This document shows, in pieces, positions 35,783-44,829 of a DNA stretch of 64,000 bases. Source of the DNA: Granulicella sp. L60 (lineage in GTDB: Bacteria; Acidobacteriota; Terriglobia; Terriglobales; Acidobacteriaceae). The notes beneath the pieces are model-generated. The model had not been told where the DNA came from. It did no database searches and saw nothing but the letters and a program-made list of their open reading frames with translations. The stretch lies in assembly GCF_009765825.1 (NCBI RefSeq), contig NZ_LMUR01000018.1, positions 1,085,704 to 1,149,703 of the forward strand, written 5' to 3'. Numbering within the stretch: position 1 is the first letter of the stretch; the number at the start of each line of letters is the position of its first letter. A program made the translations under genes and the position numbers.

Positions 35783-38536
35783 CTACTTCGCCACCGAAAT
35801 CCCCACCTGCGCCAGCATCTCCTTCGTAATCCGCTGCTTCATCTTCAACATCTCCTTCCACGGATCGCGCGCCAGCCTTCCCTTCCACGCTGCAAAGTCG
35901 GCGACTTGCACCACCGTACGCTCCGGCAGCTTCAACTCGCCCCACTGCAGCGGCAGCGACACCGGAGCACCTGGACGCGCCCTCGGAGAGAACGCCGCCA
36001 CCGCTGTAGCCCCGCGTTCGTTCCGCAGATAGTCCAGAAAGATCTTGTCCTTCCGCGCAGCCTTACTCATCTTCGTCAGATACTGTCCCGGCTCAGCCTT
36101 CTCCATACGCAGCACAAACTCATGCGCAAACTGCTTGATCACCGCCCAGTCAAACTCCGGCTCGAACGGCACCACGACATGCAGCCCCTTGCCTCCCGTA
36201 CTCTTCAGGAAGCTCTCCAGCCCCAGCTTCTTCAATCCCTTGCGAACGTCTCCGGCGCTCTCCGCCAGCTTCGGCCACGCAATCGCCGCATCCGGATCGA
36301 GGTCGATGATGATGCGGTCCGGATACTCCAGATCGTCGTTCCGCGAACCCCACGGATGCACCTCCAGCACGCCCATCTGCGCCAGTCCCGCCAGTGCCTC
36401 CGCCGTCGAAAGCGTGATGTACTCCTCCGCCTCCCCCGTCTTCTTGTCCGGCACTTCCACTCCGCCGATTCCCGGTGGCAGCATATGGTTCACATGCTTC
36501 TGATAGAAGCACGGATGTCCGCTCCCCTCCGGACAACGCACCAGCGACAACGGGCGTCCCTCGATATGCGGAAGCATGTGCTCCGCGATCGCCCAGTAGT
36601 AGTCCGCCAACTGCTGCTTCGTCAGCTGCGTCTCCGCATCCAGAATCTTGTCCGCATGCGTCAACCGCACCGGAGCCTTCTCCAACGGAACCTTCGCCGC
36701 TGCAGGCTTTGCAACAGTCCCAGTTGGAGCCGTCTTCGCCGCAATCTCCCCCCCAACCGCATGTGAAGCCCGCTGCGTACCACGAGGCGTCGGCCCCGCA
36801 TCCTCCCGCTTCACCTCACTCGCCGGCTTATCCTCACGCAGCCCCTTGAACGAAGCCTGCCGCACAAGATTATCCGCCGTCCACGTAGCGAAGTTCACCT
36901 GCGCCACTAGCTGCGGCTTCACCCAGTTCGCTCCACGCCTCGCCTCTGCCGGAGCCTTATCGAATGGGCTTGTCTCCTGCCGCAACGCCTCCAACTGGTC
37001 CCGCAACACACGATGCGTCTTCTGCGTAAACCCCGTCCCCGTGCGCCCCGCATACACCAGCCTCTTGCCCTCGTAGTACCCAAGCAGAAGCGCTCCAACT
37101 CCATGACTTCCGTTCGAAGGCAGCGTAAATCCGCCGATCACAAACTCCTGTTCATGAATGCACTTCAGCTTCAGCCAATCCCCACCTCGCCCGCTCACAT
37201 ACTTGCTAGTCGATCTCTTCGAGACGATGCCCTCCGCGTGCAGCTCACACGCCTTATGAAATATCGTCTCGCCACTCGTCTCCAGGTGCTCGCTGAAGCG
37301 CACATACTCCCTCGCACCTTGCAGCAGCGTCTCCAGAATCTCCTTACGCTCGATCAACGGCAACCCGCGCAGATTATGTCCATTCAGATGGAGCAGATCG
37401 AAGACGAAGTAAGTCAGAGGCTTCTTCTCACCCTCCTGAAACGCCGCCTGCAGATCCGCAAAGCTCGTCGTCCCACTCTCCGCCAGCACCACCACTTCAC
37501 CGTCCAGAATCGCGCTCTCCACCGGCAGCGACTCCAATTGTGTAGCAATCGTCTTCATCCGATGCGTCCAGTCCAGCCCCGTCCGCGTCAACAGCTGAAC
37601 CCGCCCACCATCCTTACGCGCCTCCATTCGATATCCATCCAGCTTCAACTCATGCAGCCATCCCGCACCACTCGGAGGCTTCGTCTCCTGCATCGCAAGC
37701 TCAGGCGCAATAAACTCCGGCAGCTTCTCCTTCGGCGCTCCCTTCAGCCTCGATGCAAACGCATCCACGCCACGCACCGCTCTCGCCCTCTTGTCTGCCG
37801 GCGCCTTCTCCCCACCAGCCTTCGAATTCTCCTTGCGATACCAGGCCTTCCCCTTCGCCGTATCCTTCGAGTTCCACACATGATCTTCCTGCTTCGCAAT
37901 CTCTTCCAGACTGCGCCCCGTCACCACGCTGTTCGAAGCCTCTTCCGTAATTGCCTTATCTTTATCCGTCCGCTCGAAGTCATCATGCTCTTTGATCAGC
38001 AGCCAGTTAGGCTTCCTCTCATTCGCCGCCTTCCCACCCATGCGAATCAGCGCCCACTTGCCCTTCATCTTCGTGCCATGCATCACAAACTTCAGCGAGC
38101 CCGCACGCAGCCCCGCATCCACATCGGTGTGTCCCTCCTGCGGCTCCCACGTCCCCTGATCCCACACCATCACGGTCCCACCGCCATACTGCCCCTGCGG
38201 AATGATCCCCTCGAACCCCCCATACTCGATCGGATGATCTTCCACCTGCACAGCCAGCCGCTTATCGCCAGTGAAGTAGCTCGGCCCCTTCGCCACCGCC
38301 CAACTCTTCAGCACGCCGTTCCATCCCAGCCGGAAGTCATAATGCAGATGCGACGCCGCATGCTTCTGAATCACAAAAGGAAGAGGCTGCTTATTGAAGA
38401 ACTTCGCTTTTACCGATCCGCTCGGCTCACCCGTAATCTGAAAGTCCCGCATAGAGCGATAGAGCCCCAACTGCTCATCGACAGCATCTGCAGCAGCAGC
38501 CGGCGACTTCGATCTGGCGCTCTTCTTCGTAGCCAT
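35783..38536 (-). CDS. ligD: Multifunctional DNA ligase D (NHEJ)
   Basis: A 917-residue enzyme that trims, fills and seals double-strand breaks with Ku. Domain order is phosphoesterase - ligase - polymerase. Residues 35-200 hold the 3'-phosphoesterase (HAASHLHYDFRLGWNGVLKSWAV; HPIEYGGFEG). The ATP-dependent ligase runs from about 275 with the nucleotidyl-transfer Lys298 in HELKLDGYR, FVFDLLHLNG and the OB-fold to ~560. A Lys/Pro/Ala linker precedes the primase-like polymerase (from ~640: KILDAETQLTKQQLADYYWAIAEHMLPHI; metal acids in IIIDLDPD). It lies 6 bases after the ku stop in the same operon. Confidence 0.96.
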   Translation of the reverse strand: MATKKSARSKSPAAAADAVDEQLGLYRSMRDFQITGEPSGSVKAKFFNKQPLPFVIQKHAASHLHYDFRLGWNGVLKSWAVAKGPSYFTGDKRLAVQVEDHPIEYGGFEGIIPQGQYGGGTVMVWDQGTWEPQEGHTDVDAGLRAGSLKFVMHGTKMKGKWALIRMGGKAANERKPNWLLIKEHDDFERTDKDKAITEEASNSVVTGRSLEEIAKQEDHVWNSKDTAKGKAWYRKENSKAGGEKAPADKRARAVRGVDAFASRLKGAPKEKLPEFIAPELAMQETKPPSGAGWLHELKLDGYRMEARKDGGRVQLLTRTGLDWTHRMKTIATQLESLPVESAILDGEVVVLAESGTTSFADLQAAFQEGEKKPLTYFVFDLLHLNGHNLRGLPLIERKEILETLLQGAREYVRFSEHLETSGETIFHKACELHAEGIVSKRSTSKYVSGRGGDWLKLKCIHEQEFVIGGFTLPSNGSHGVGALLLGYYEGKRLVYAGRTGTGFTQKTHRVLRDQLEALRQETSPFDKAPAEARRGANWVKPQLVAQVNFATWTADNLVRQASFKGLREDKPASEVKREDAGPTPRGTQRASHAVGGEIAAKTAPTGTVAKPAAAKVPLEKAPVRLTHADKILDAETQLTKQQLADYYWAIAEHMLPHIEGRPLSLVRCPEGSGHPCFYQKHVNHMLPPGIGGVEVPDKKTGEAEEYITLSTAEALAGLAQMGVLEVHPWGSRNDDLEYPDRIIIDLDPDAAIAWPKLAESAGDVRKGLKKLGLESFLKSTGGKGLHVVVPFEPEFDWAVIKQFAHEFVLRMEKAEPGQYLTKMSKAARKDKIFLDYLRNERGATAVAAFSPRARPGAPVSLPLQWGELKLPERTVVQVADFAAWKGRLARDPWKEMLKMKQRITKEMLAQVGISVAK

Positions 38537-38542
38537 AGCCCT

Positions 38543-39439
38543 CTATGCCGACTTACGCGATCGATGCCCCTTCGCCGACGATGGCTTCACCAGCACAATA
38601 CCCTTCTCGGCCACCGCCGCCCTTGCCGGTCCCTTCTTCTTCACCGCTGGCGCTCCATCTTCCTGCACGCTCTTCCGCAGCGCATCCATCAGGTTGATCA
38701 CCTTCGCAGACTTCGCCGCAGGCTCGTCCTTCGCAATCGGAGCATGCTCCACCTTCGCCTCCACCATCTCGCGCAGCGCAGCCTCATACTCGTCCTTGAA
38801 CTTCTCCGGCGCAAACTTAGCCGCCTTCCGTTTGATCAGCTCCTTGGCCAGCGATAACTGATCCTCATCCACCGTCACCTTCTTGATCTCCTTGAAGTAC
38901 TCCGCCGGATCCCGCAGCTCCTCCGCATATCGCATGACATACGCCATCATCCCCGCCTGCGTGTCGTCCTCCGGCGCAGCCACCCCCACCAGATGCTCCC
39001 GCCCGCCAAACGCAATCTTCCCCAGCGCCATCTTCTTCGTCTCCTGCAGCGCCCTCCGCACCACCGCAAACGCCTCCGCCTGCACATCGTTCTCCGGCAC
39101 CACAAAGTATGGCTTCTCGAAGAACTCCGGATCCAACTCTCCCTGATCGACGAACTGCGTCACCTCCAGCGTATGCCGCGAAGGAATCCGCAACTGCTCG
39201 ATCTCCTCCGGCTCAATCTGGATGTACTCGCCCTTCCTGTACTCGTACCCCTTCACGATGTCCGTCTTCTCGACCGGCCCCTCATCGCCCGAGACCTTCT
39301 GGTGTTTCACCCGCTCACCCGTCTTCCGGCTCAGTTGATGAAACCGAATCTCGCTCTTCGCCTCTGTTGCCGGAAACAGCTTCACTCCGAATGAAACCAA
39401 TGAAATCTGTATCTGACCAGACCAATAAGGACGCGCCAT
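38543..39439 (-). CDS. ku: Ku protein (NHEJ DNA-end-binding)
   Basis: A 298-residue homodimeric ring protein that binds broken DNA ends and recruits LigD. It starts MARPYWSGQIQISLVSFGVKLF, the canonical bacterial Ku N-terminus, at the ATG at 39439; an in-frame start at 39514 adds 25 residues foreign to the family. The Ku core follows (FHQLSRKTGERVKHQKV, EEIEQLRIPSRHTLEVTQFV, YFVVPENDVQAEAFAVVRRAL, GREHLVGVAAPEDDTQAGMMAYVMRYAEELR). The C-terminal ~60 residues are Lys/Ala-rich, as in mycobacterial Ku tails that add DNA affinity. Confidence 0.96.
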   Translation of the reverse strand: MARPYWSGQIQISLVSFGVKLFPATEAKSEIRFHQLSRKTGERVKHQKVSGDEGPVEKTDIVKGYEYRKGEYIQIEPEEIEQLRIPSRHTLEVTQFVDQGELDPEFFEKPYFVVPENDVQAEAFAVVRRALQETKKMALGKIAFGGREHLVGVAAPEDDTQAGMMAYVMRYAEELRDPAEYFKEIKKVTVDEDQLSLAKELIKRKAAKFAPEKFKDEYEAALREMVEAKVEHAPIAKDEPAAKSAKVINLMDALRKSVQEDGAPAVKKKGPARAAVAEKGIVLVKPSSAKGHRSRKSA

Positions 39440-39617
39440 AAAATGGGATCTCCCAGTGAATTGGAAGCACAATTCCGCCATAAAGATGCTTTTCGTCTCT
39501 ATAAGTTGCGTCAAATCTGAAAATCCCGAACCAGCGCCAACCCCGCCTCAAGCACTCCGAAACCCTGTATCCGCTCATCTTCGGTAAGATAGAGACACCA
39601 AGGGTACAAACGAAACC

Positions 39618-39962
39618 ATGCCTCTTTACGAATACGAATGCACCGCCTGCCATCGTCACACCGAAAAAATCCAGAAGTTCTCCGACCCCGAGATCACCGT
39701 CTGTCCCCACTGCGGCGGCAAGCTTGAGCGCGTCATCTCCGCTCCCGCCATCTCTTTCAAAGGCGGCGGCTGGTACGCCGACGGCTACGGCAACGCCAAA
39801 CCAAAGTCCTCCGGCGACAAGTCCAGCGACAGCAGCAGCACCTCTCCCACCAGCGACTCCAAACCAAGCACCGACTCCGCCTCCACACCCTCCGCAACCC
39901 CCGCCGCCTCAGCACCTGCAGCCGCTCCCGCCGCAGCAACCTCCTCCTCCGAAAAGAAATAG
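39618..39962 (+). CDS. FmdB-type zinc ribbon protein
   Basis: A 114-residue protein whose first 50 residues are the FmdB zinc ribbon: MPLYEYECTACHRHTEKIQK and VCPHCGG, with two CxxC pairs. The rest is a Ser/Thr/Ala/Pro-rich low-complexity tail. The family was first noted near formamide-degrading genes and is common as a small putative regulator; no precise role is known. It is divergent from ku, with its own promoter region (TAAGAT near 39590). Confidence 0.85.
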   Translation: MPLYEYECTACHRHTEKIQKFSDPEITVCPHCGGKLERVISAPAISFKGGGWYADGYGNAKPKSSGDKSSDSSSTSPTSDSKPSTDSASTPSATPAASAPAAAPAAATSSSEKK

Positions 39963-40147
39963 CAAAACAAGAAGCCGCTCCCACAGCGGCTTCATTACTC
40001 CTTATCTTCCTCTCCGCCACACGCCTCTCTTCAGCTATCCTCTGACTAACTCCTAAGTTACCTGCACCCTCTCTGTCCGACCACCGGCCAGCCGCACTCG
40101 CACTCGTGCATCCGCCGCACCGCCGCAGCACCAGAGGAGATTCGCCC

Positions 40148-41524
40148 ATGGACCAGGCCATCGCCCCGCTCGCCGAAACCACCACCCGCACCGGCCTGCG
40201 CCCCGACATCCTCTCCCCCATGGAGACCCTCGCCCAATCCATCTCCACCATCGCCCCCACCACCACCCCCACCATGACCATCCCCCTGGTCTTCGTCCTC
40301 GCCGGCAACGGCACCTGGCTCGCCTACCTCCTCGCCACCGCCGCCATCCTGCTCATGGCCCTCTGCATCAGTCGCTTCGCCCGATACACCTCCTGCTCCG
40401 GCTCGCTCTACACCTATGCCACCTCGTCGCTTCCACCTGCCGTCAGCGGCATCGCCGGCTGGGCTCTCCTCCTCGCCTACATCGCCACCGGAGCGTCCGT
40501 CTCCGGCGGCTTCATCAACTACGCCAATGTCTTCCTCATCTCCATCCTCGGCAGACCCGCACCCACCGCCATCCTCGCTCTCCTCTGCGTCGGAGCCTCC
40601 ACCTTCATCGCCTATCGCGACGTCCAGATCTCCATTCGCCTCATGCTCTGGATCGAAGCCATCTCCGTCGCCCTCATCGCCATCGTCCTCGCGCTTCTGC
40701 TCTGGCACAACGGCCTCCACCTCGACCCCGCCCAGATCAGCCTCCGCAACGTCACACCCTCGGGAGTTCGCCTCGGCGTCGTCCTCGCCCTCTTCAGCTT
40801 CGTCGGCTTCGAGAGCGCCACCACCCTCGGCGTCGAAGCCGCCAACCCCCTCCGCACCATCCCCCGCGCCGTCATCCAGTCCGCCATCTGCACCGGCCTC
40901 TTCTTCATCCTTTGCGCCTACCTCGAAACCCTGGGCATGCACACCGCCCATCAGGATCTCGGCCAATCCACCGCACCCATGCGAGTCCTCGCATCACTCG
41001 CCGGCGTCGGCATTCTCGGCCCGTTCATTGACCTCGGCGCCCTCGTTAGCATGTTCGCCTGCACCCTAGCCTGCATCACCGCCGCCGCCCGAGTCCTCAT
41101 GCGCATGGGCCACAACGGCCTCGTCCACACCACCTTCGCCAACGCCCACCACAAGAACGCCACGCCAGCCTCCGCTGTCCTTGCCACCGGCCTTTTCACC
41201 GCGCTGCCCGTCACCATCCTTGCCCTGCGCGGCGTCGCCGGTGCAGACATCTACGGATGGATGGGCTCCCTCGCCGTCTACGGCTTCATCACCACCTACG
41301 GTCTCGCCGCCATCGCACTGCCTGTCTATCTCAAGCGCAACCATCACCTCACCACCGGCGGCCTGTCTCTCTCGATAGCAGGAGCCCTCGCGATGATCCT
41401 TGCTCTCGCAGGCACGCTCTATCCAGTCCCCGAGCGTCCCTACAACTGGCTCCCCTACGTCTATCTCGCCTACATCCTCTGCGGCAGTACCTGGTTTATA
41501 TTCAGCACGCGTAGACACGCCTAA
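40148..41524 (+). CDS. APC superfamily amino acid permease
   Basis: A 458-residue, twelve-helix transporter. GAGGAG stands eight bases before the ATG at 40148. The first helix has the broken Gly-rich motif region (ISTIAPTTTPTMTIPLVFVLAGNGTW), and FSFVGFESATTLGVEAANPLRTIPRAVIQS is the characteristic helix 6 to loop 6-7 of APC exchangers. Substrate is not apparent. The stop codon directly abuts a full copy of the palindromic repeat. Codon use is extremely C-ending, as in most of 24-58 kb. Confidence 0.88.
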   Translation: MDQAIAPLAETTTRTGLRPDILSPMETLAQSISTIAPTTTPTMTIPLVFVLAGNGTWLAYLLATAAILLMALCISRFARYTSCSGSLYTYATSSLPPAVSGIAGWALLLAYIATGASVSGGFINYANVFLISILGRPAPTAILALLCVGASTFIAYRDVQISIRLMLWIEAISVALIAIVLALLLWHNGLHLDPAQISLRNVTPSGVRLGVVLALFSFVGFESATTLGVEAANPLRTIPRAVIQSAICTGLFFILCAYLETLGMHTAHQDLGQSTAPMRVLASLAGVGILGPFIDLGALVSMFACTLACITAAARVLMRMGHNGLVHTTFANAHHKNATPASAVLATGLFTALPVTILALRGVAGADIYGWMGSLAVYGFITTYGLAAIALPVYLKRNHHLTTGGLSLSIAGALAMILALAGTLYPVPERPYNWLPYVYLAYILCGSTWFIFSTRRHA

Positions 41525-41736
41525 AGACTCTGTCCTGCCGGACAGGCCGCTTACTCAGCGTGAGGTCACTTAGTGACGCGTATACCTTGCCAAGCCCGCG
41601 CACGCGACAAAGGTCCTCCCGCTGGTCGGCATAATCTTCATTGCCGACCAACCGGAGGTCCACCCGAAGGGGTACAAAAGTCACGAAGTGACCTCGCGCC
41701 GAGCAGGCGGCCCGTCCGGCAGGACAAAGTCTTTTA
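41525..41736. repeat. Nested-palindrome repeat element, full copy B
   Basis: About 212 bases starting directly after the permease TAA. Outer arms are AAAGACTCTGTCCTGCCGGAC and GTCCGGCAGGACAAAGTCTTT (one mismatch). Middle arms are GAGGTCACTTAGTGAC and GTCACGAAGTGACCTC. The inner hairpin is TGGTCGGC / GCCGACCA. It matches copy A along its whole length. It precedes the 41752 gene by 15 bases. Confidence 0.9.
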
Positions 41737-41751
41737 GGGTTTAATGAGCGG

Positions 41752-43320
41752 ATGCGAATTGCCTCTTGGATCTCTGCTGCAGGTGGGATCGTGCTGATAG
41801 CTGTGATGGGGTGCAGGATGGCGGACACGGAGTACATGGTGCCGGAAGAACCGATGCCGGCCAACACAATACTGCTGTCGCAGATGATGCGCGAGCTATC
41901 GGCCACTCCAGGCTTTACCGACGCGATGCTCGCTGAACTGGACAAGGGCGGCAAGAAAGGCCCCGCACTACTAACACCCGCGCTGTTGAAGCGGCTACGC
42001 GAGATGATCCTCGGCAAGGACTGGCAGGGACTGGACCGATTCCCAGGTTGGACGATGCGTGAGATCAACCCAACAGTGCGCGTAGTGGGAAGAGTAGTCG
42101 CCAAGGACGATGCCGTAACCAGCCTTGCAGCCCGACATCCCGGAGCTCCTGTCGGCACTAGCGCAAATGGTGCAGGTCGGCCGAGCGCAGTGACAACAGA
42201 CGAGCTAAAAGCCTACATCGACCTCGGCGGATACTCACTGGAGAACCCAGAGACGGTGGATCTCGATGAGCCGTCAAAGCTGCCGGGATTCACGACAGAT
42301 GGCCTCGTGAGCGAGCTCGGCGCAGGCGTAGTGCGTGGAGATGGTGCAAACGAAAAGATCGCGCCGATGCACGCGGAGAGCCAGCGTCTGGCAGATGTGT
42401 TGAATCGACTCAGCATGAACGCCGTAGACGGATCTGCTTCGATGACGGTTACATTCTTGGGGAAACGCGCAACGACCCCGCAGGAATTAGTCCAGGCGTT
42501 GATGGAGTCAGGTCATACAGTAGTGGTAGCGGACGCACGATACTTCGCGAACTTCGGCCACTTTCATTACAAGGGCCAGGATGTAATGATGCCATTCTGG
42601 GTGGACTCGCAGATTGCGATTCCGACAACAGGGCGCGGACTCTTCGGGAAGAGTCGGTCGCTTCTGGTCCCGGTAAGCCACGCCGAGTATGAGTGGCAGG
42701 TGCGCGGGCCCAAGCTGAATGCTGGCGTGAGCTGGTACTTCGGCGTCGATGGCAAGGCCGAGTTTCGTGTGATGGATACGCTGGACCAGGCATGGGTGCT
42801 GGGCCGCCATGCGCACGAGTATCGCGACGCAGATGCGGTCGAGGTGACGCGTCTAGTCGGCAAGATGGCCGTAGCGTACGCGCATCAACATCTGGCGCGC
42901 CCGGATCTTCCATTCGGCGGCTACTATCCACTCGGCGTGTGCCAGGACGGAGTCGCGGCGATCGAAAAGAAGATGACAGGGAAGGCAACGCTGTTTCCGA
43001 ATACAGCTGATGCCACACTGTTTGACGACCCGCGCGACGCAGAGATCAACGCGCTGATTGAGGCCATACCGAAGGACAGAAACGGAGCGCCGCCGCAGCC
43101 CGAGAGAATCTTCGGTTCGCTGCCGACCGTAGATCTACAAGCGATTACGATGCCCGGCCTAACCGCAGATCTCGAACTCGTGCATGCAGCATGGCAGGAG
43201 GGCGAGCTGGAGCGGACACCGTCGTGGATACGAAAGATGACGATACGAGCCGTGGGTGTCACTGCGCTGGGAATGCTCGCTGCAATCGTAGTGTGGAGGC
43301 GCAGGCGGGGCGGCCGGTAG
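41752..43320 (+). CDS. Unknown lipoprotein-like protein with C-terminal membrane helix
   Basis: A 522-residue protein. The N-terminus MRIASWISAAGGIVLIAVMGC looks like a signal peptide with a lipobox cysteine at 21. The middle 450 residues are soluble, with no domain that I recognise. Noted stretches are LVQALMESGHTVVVADARYFANFGHFHYKG, TTGRGLFGKSRSLLVPVSHAEYEW and FGVDGKAEFRVMDTL. The C-terminus is a helix followed by RRRRGGR (WIRKMTIRAVGVTALGMLAAIVVWRRRR), so it may be anchored at both ends. Codon use is less C-biased than in the permease upstream. It heads a plus-strand group with the H1-like protein, the deaminase and DUF2199. Confidence 0.75.
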   Translation: MRIASWISAAGGIVLIAVMGCRMADTEYMVPEEPMPANTILLSQMMRELSATPGFTDAMLAELDKGGKKGPALLTPALLKRLREMILGKDWQGLDRFPGWTMREINPTVRVVGRVVAKDDAVTSLAARHPGAPVGTSANGAGRPSAVTTDELKAYIDLGGYSLENPETVDLDEPSKLPGFTTDGLVSELGAGVVRGDGANEKIAPMHAESQRLADVLNRLSMNAVDGSASMTVTFLGKRATTPQELVQALMESGHTVVVADARYFANFGHFHYKGQDVMMPFWVDSQIAIPTTGRGLFGKSRSLLVPVSHAEYEWQVRGPKLNAGVSWYFGVDGKAEFRVMDTLDQAWVLGRHAHEYRDADAVEVTRLVGKMAVAYAHQHLARPDLPFGGYYPLGVCQDGVAAIEKKMTGKATLFPNTADATLFDDPRDAEINALIEAIPKDRNGAPPQPERIFGSLPTVDLQAITMPGLTADLELVHAAWQEGELERTPSWIRKMTIRAVGVTALGMLAAIVVWRRRRGGR

Positions 43321-43395
43321 CGTTTATGGTGCGCCGCGCCGCATGGATGCAACGTGCGAGCGTATCGATGCCTCTTAGTTGGAGGAGGCAAAACC

Positions 43396-43761
43396 ATGAC
43401 CACGAAAAAGGCAACAAAGAAGTCAACGGCAAAGAAGGCAACGAAGAAATCCAGCACCAAAAAAGCAGCGAGCAAAAAAACGGCAAGCAAAAAGGCCCCA
43501 AGCAAGAAGACAGCAAGCAAGAAGACAGCAAGCAAGAAGACAGCAAGTAAAAAGACGGTGACCAAAAAGAGTTCCACACGCAAGTACAGCCCCGCGGCCA
43601 GCAAGAATGTTGAGACCGAGATGCACGAGATGAAGAAGGGCACGCTGAAGAGCGGGCGCAGCGGCAAGAAGGTAACCAGCAGGAAGCAGGCGATTGCGAT
43701 AGGTTTGTCTGAAGCGCGCAAGTCTGGCAAGAAGGTTCCACCCGCGCCAAAGAAGAGTTGA
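43396..43761 (+). CDS. Lys/Ala-rich histone-H1-like protein with DUF6496 C-terminus
   Basis: A 121-residue, very basic protein from the ATG at 43396 (GGAGG seven bases upstream; the frame is open back to 43354). Residues 1-65 are AKKxx / SKKTA repeats, including a near-perfect tandem of ASKKT units that is also repetitive in DNA (AGCAAGAAGACAGCAAGCAA). Residues 70-121 (TEMHEMKKGTLKSGRSGKKV, then TSRKQAIAIGLSEARKSGKK) match the short DUF6496 pattern found in many bacterial small basic proteins. Likely a nucleoid-associated or stress-related DNA-binding protein; function is inferred from composition. Confidence 0.85.
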   Translation: MTTKKATKKSTAKKATKKSSTKKAASKKTASKKAPSKKTASKKTASKKTASKKTVTKKSSTRKYSPAASKNVETEMHEMKKGTLKSGRSGKKVTSRKQAIAIGLSEARKSGKKVPPAPKKS

Positions 43762-43773
43762 AGAAAGGTTGAG

Positions 43774-44241
43774 ATGACCGAGACCGAAGCTGAAGTAGAA
43801 CGGTATCGCACAATGCTGGAAGTCGCGATTGCAGAGGCGCGAACCGGTCGGAGCGAGGGTGGCGTTCCGATCGGCGCGGCGATGTTCGATAGCGAAGGCA
43901 AACTGCTGGCATCGGGACGAAACCGTCGTGTCCAGCATGACGATCCCTCGGTGCACGGAGAGACAGATGCATTTCGGCGCGCAGGACGACAGAAAACATA
44001 CCGCGACAAGGTGATGGTCACGACGCTCGCTCCATGCTGGTACTGCAGCGGCCTCATCCGCCAGTTCGGCATTCGCACACTCGTAGTCGGGGAGAGCAGA
44101 AACTTTTCCGGCGGCGTCGAGTGGCTGCGTTCGCTTGGAGTGAAGGTGATCGACCTGGACTCGCAGGAGTGCTCGGATCTATTAACGGGGTTTATCGCGG
44201 AGCACCCAGATGTCTGGAACGAAGATATCGGCGAGGAGTAG
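43774..44241 (+). CDS. Cytosine deaminase-like enzyme of the fungal Fcy1 type
   Basis: A 155-residue cytidine-deaminase-superfamily enzyme. Zinc ligands are H61 (HGETDAFRRAGR, with the proton-shuttling E63) and C88/C91 (TTLAPCWYCSGLI). The C-terminus FIAEHPDVWNEDIGEE closely follows the end of yeast Fcy1 (cytosine deaminase), as I remember it, not that of guanine or tRNA adenosine deaminases. Expected reaction: cytosine to uracil in pyrimidine salvage. A start 12 bases after the H1-like gene implies cotranscription. Confidence 0.85.
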   Translation: MTETEAEVERYRTMLEVAIAEARTGRSEGGVPIGAAMFDSEGKLLASGRNRRVQHDDPSVHGETDAFRRAGRQKTYRDKVMVTTLAPCWYCSGLIRQFGIRTLVVGESRNFSGGVEWLRSLGVKVIDLDSQECSDLLTGFIAEHPDVWNEDIGEE

Positions 44242-44298
44242 TCGCGGTCATCTCACGCCGCTGTGCAGCACCGGGCGCCAGTGTGGAAAGATAAAGTA

Positions 44299-44826
44299 AT
44301 GGGCGATGCATTAGAGAGTGGATTCAGTTGTCAGGTATGTGGCGAGCGTCATGTTCTGCCGTTGAGCTACAGCGTGAAGGTACCGCTGGCGGCAACCATG
44401 ATTCCAGCGAACGAGTTAGATGAGCGCCTGGTGATTACACCGGATCAGTGCGTGATCGATGGCAGAGACTTCTACCTACGTGGACGGATTCTGGTGCCCG
44501 TGATCGGACTGGAAGAGCCGTTCGTATGGGGCGTATGGGCGGAGGTCGGCCCTAAGAACTTCGTGCGGACGAATGAGCTCTGGACAGTCGAAGGACGCGA
44601 GGACGAGCCACCATTTCAAGGCTGGTTGAACTCAGAACTCCCTCTGTTTGGGAACACGATCAATCTTGAGGTCGGTGTGCAAACGCAGCCAGTGGGACAG
44701 CGTCCACGCTTCACCGTTGTCGATTGCGAACATTCGCTTGCAGTGGAGCAGAGCGAGGGAATTACGATGCAGCGCGTGGAAGAGATTGCAGTGAGGATGC
44801 TGCATCCGGCAGGACAGAGTCTTTAG
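44299..44826 (+). CDS. DUF2199 domain protein
   Basis: A 175-residue cytoplasmic protein. It opens with a CxxC pair (FSCQVCGERH), then DERLVITPDQCVIDGRDFYLRGRILVPVIG, PFVWGVWAEV and QGWLNSELPLFGNTINLEVGVQTQPVGQRPRF, which fit DUF2199. The function is unknown. The ATG at 44299 is preceded by GGAAAG; the frame is open to 44263. The last residues and stop (HPAGQSL) are encoded by bases that match the outer end of the palindromic repeat element. Confidence 0.8.
   Translation: MGDALESGFSCQVCGERHVLPLSYSVKVPLAATMIPANELDERLVITPDQCVIDGRDFYLRGRILVPVIGLEEPFVWGVWAEVGPKNFVRTNELWTVEGREDEPPFQGWLNSELPLFGNTINLEVGVQTQPVGQRPRFTVVDCEHSLAVEQSEGITMQRVEEIAVRMLHPAGQSL
44806..44826. repeat. Terminal remnant of the palindromic repeat element (copy G)
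   Basis: CCGGCAGGACAGAGTCTTTA corresponds to the right end of copy B (CCGGCAGGACAAAGTCTTTT). It overlaps the last codons and stop of the DUF2199 gene, three bases from the convergent gatB stop. Confidence 0.6.
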
Positions 44827-44829
44827 CCT

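Noticed and set aside
35783-39439. NHEJ operon as a novel defence island
   Set aside because: Ku and LigD with normal domain order are a well-known repair pair, and no defence genes are nearby.
43440-43560. Minisatellite-like tandem repeat AGCAAGAAGACA
   Set aside because: It is the coding repeat of the SKKTA units in the H1-like protein, not an independent element.
43423-43956. Cys/Leu-rich minus ORF
   Set aside because: Antisense of the H1-like repeats and the deaminase gene.
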